Assembly: GCA_023135505.1 (NCBI GenBank)
Contig: JAGLTA010000016.1
Coordinates: 1-5,910 of the forward strand
Direction of reading: 5' to 3'
DNA length: 5,910 nucleotides
Source of the DNA: Candidatus Parcubacteria bacterium
Lineage (GTDB): Bacteria > Patescibacteriota > Patescibacteriia > JAACEG01
This document shows positions 5,041-5,910 of this stretch, piece after piece (positions within the stretch are counted from its first letter, which is position 1; each line of letters starts with the position of its first letter). The notes under the pieces were generated by a model that did no database searches, had not been told where the DNA came from, and worked only from the letters and a program-made list of their open reading frames with translations. A program made the translations under genes and the position numbers.

Positions 5041-5583
5041 TTATAATTTTTTAGCTTGCAGCGAGTCTAATTCTACCGGCGTTTCGCGGCCGAACATTGA
5101 GACTAAAACTTTAATTTTTCCGCGTTTTTCATCAATTTCCGAAATCTTGCCTTCAAAATTTTTAAACGGACCGTCAATTATTTTAACAGGATCATTCGCG
5201 ATAAAATCAATTTTGAATTTTGGTTCCTCAACGCCCATTCTTTTCTGCAGGCCTTTGATTTCCGCTTCAGATAGCGGCACAGGAGTTGTTCCTGATCCGA
5301 TAAACCCTGTTATATTGGGAGTATTTCTTACAACATACCAAGATTCGTCAGTTACGACCATTTCCACCAAGACATATCCGGGAAAAATTTTTTCAGTTAT
5401 TGTTTTTCTTTTTCCGTTTTTTATTTTAATTTTTTTTTCAGTCGGAATCAAAATATTGAAAATTTTATCTTCCATCCCTAAAGACTCTATTCTTTGCTTT
5501 AAACCGCTTGCAACATTTTCTTCATATCCTGAATAAGTGTGGACCACATACCATCGTTTGCCTTGTGAAATTTGCTTAGGCAT
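5041..5583 (-). CDS. nusG: Transcription termination/antitermination factor NusG
   Basis: The 180-residue product matches the standard bacterial NusG length. The NGN domain begins RWYVVHTYSGYEENVASGLKQRIE (residues 10-33) and includes IFPGYVLVEM (66-75) and NTPNITGFIG (87-96), the RNA-polymerase clamp-binding face. The KOW domain (about 128-180) includes DPVKIIDGPFKNFEGKI and MFGRETPVELD (163-173). NusG binds the elongating polymerase and links it to ribosomal protein S10 or to Rho. The start is the ATG at 5583, three bases after the secE stop, so translation is probably coupled. There is no separate Shine-Dalgarno site. It is expected to be transcribed with secE and rplK. If the hairpin/T7 in the secE leader is a real attenuator, this protein is a plausible sensor of it, but that is inference. 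Confidence 0.98.
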   Translation of the reverse strand: MPKQISQGKRWYVVHTYSGYEENVASGLKQRIESLGMEDKIFNILIPTEKKIKIKNGKRKTITEKIFPGYVLVEMVVTDESWYVVRNTPNITGFIGSGTTPVPLSEAEIKGLQKRMGVEEPKFKIDFIANDPVKIIDGPFKNFEGKISEIDEKRGKIKVLVSMFGRETPVELDSLQAKKL

Positions 5584-5586
5584 AAT

Positions 5587-5787
5587 TTAAAATATTGTTA
5601 TTAATTTTTCAATAAATTTAAATAGTGAAAAATCCACCAGTCCTAAAAATACCGCTACTACTAAACTAGCAAGAATAACAACAACCGTAAGTTTCATTGT
5701 TTTATCCATAGGCAGCCATGTAACTTTTTTAATCTCTTCTTTCGCTTCTAAAAAATAATTTATCAATCTGTTATTTTTAATATTCAT
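5587..5787 (-). CDS. secE: Preprotein translocase subunit SecE, single-helix form
   Basis: The 66-residue product is the short, one-helix SecE found in most bacteria outside the enterics. It has the amphipathic segment YFLEAKEEIKKVTWLP (residues 11-26), with the conserved E-K-V-T-W core, then one transmembrane helix at about 33-54 (LTVVVILASLVVAVFLGLVDF) and a short tail. SecE clamps SecY in the inner-membrane SecYEG channel. The ATG at 5787 is the only start that gives the full amphipathic helix. A weak AGG lies near -10 (TAGGTCTATT), not a real Shine-Dalgarno site. nusG follows after 3 nt, the classical secE-nusG pair. The promoter at 5854-5881 and a hairpin with T7 at 5817-5839 lie upstream. 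Confidence 0.95.
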   Translation of the reverse strand: MNIKNNRLINYFLEAKEEIKKVTWLPMDKTMKLTVVVILASLVVAVFLGLVDFSLFKFIEKLITIF

Positions 5788-5816
5788 AATAGACCTACTG
5801 CGTAATTAAGTTATCT

Positions 5817-5839
5817 AAAAAAAGACCTTTCGGTCCTTT
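5817..5839 (-). terminator. Intrinsic-terminator-like hairpin in the secE leader
   Basis: Minus strand AAAGGACC, loop GAAA, GGTC and T7 (5823-5817) form a stem of GACC/GGTC, extended by A-T pairs across one unpaired G. The GAAA loop is a stabilising GNRA tetraloop. The T tract ends 29 nt before the secE ATG. Because the predicted promoter lies upstream of it, the hairpin would be inside the secE mRNA leader, about 7-30 nt after the start. It could instead end a transcript from beyond the window. Confidence 0.6.
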
Positions 5840-5853
5840 AGTAATTTATTTCT

Positions 5854-5881
5854 ATTATACACGCATATAAAAAAAAGGCAA
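5854..5881 (-). promoter_or_regulatory. Sigma70-type promoter for secE-nusG-rplK
   Basis: On the minus strand, TTGCCT (5881-5876; four of six match TTGACA), a 16-bp spacer and a perfect TATAAT (5859-5854) precede secE. The predicted start is near 5847, which leaves a leader of about 60 nt. It is the best -35/-10 pair in the window. Confidence 0.7.
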
Positions 5882-5886
5882 GCGAT

Positions 5887-5903
5887 TGTACAAGATGAGT
5901 ACA
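5887..5903. promoter_or_regulatory. Small inverted repeat just upstream of the secE -35
   Basis: TGTAC (5887-5891) and GTACA (5899-5903) form 5-bp inverted arms with a 7-nt centre, 5 bp upstream of the -35 hexamer. The position would suit a regulator site, but arms this short are common by chance and no known operator consensus is matched. Confidence 0.25.
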
Positions 5904-5910
5904 TAGGTAA

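Noticed and set aside
5006..5536. Plus-strand open frame of 176 codons
   Set aside because: It is the antisense of nusG, whose NGN and KOW domains are unmistakable. The antisense product has low-complexity S/F/I content and no recognisable motif.

Overview
The window is AT-rich, with long A and T runs, and every supported gene lies on the minus strand. Read in the direction of transcription (high to low coordinates) the order is secE, nusG, rplK (uL11), a 72-residue unrecognised membrane ORF, rplA (uL1), ligA (NAD-dependent DNA ligase), and mltG (endolytic transglycosylase), which runs off the left edge. The compact proteins, the near-absence of Shine-Dalgarno motifs, the style of the LigA and MltG sequences and the standard code suggest a Patescibacteria/CPR bacterium (Parcubacteria-like). 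This placement is an inference from sequence style, not from a marker search.

Layout. 5788-5910 holds a good sigma70-type promoter (TTGCCT, 16 bp, TATAAT), followed before secE by a GAAA-loop hairpin and T7 tract that looks like an intrinsic terminator inside the leader. secE and nusG are 3 nt apart. nusG and rplK are separated by 101 nt holding a 14-bp tandem repeat. rplK and rplA, normally adjacent, are 687 nt apart. Between them lie the 72-aa two-helix ORF, which has the only strong Shine-Dalgarno site in the window, a GC-rich hairpin, and a 158-nt palindromic repeat with TGTCATTCTGA ends. The rplA unit closes with a rho-independent terminator at 3104-3129; no rplJ or rplL follows. 2919-3103 holds a very strong isolated hairpin and the ligA leader, which has an extended -10 and another hairpin plus T7. 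ligA and mltG are separated by 112 nt containing small repeats.

How the genes work together. SecE is the small essential subunit of the SecYEG translocon. NusG is the transcription elongation factor that couples RNA polymerase to the ribosome or Rho. L11 and L1 form the two flexible stalks or arms at the GTPase centre and E-site of the large subunit. LigA seals nicks in replication and repair, and MltG cuts nascent peptidoglycan strands. The genes are conserved housekeeping functions. The unusual content is the broken rplK-rplA linkage, the foreign-looking small ORF that shares its first 13 bases with rplA, and two promoter-proximal hairpin/T-tract leaders (secE and ligA).
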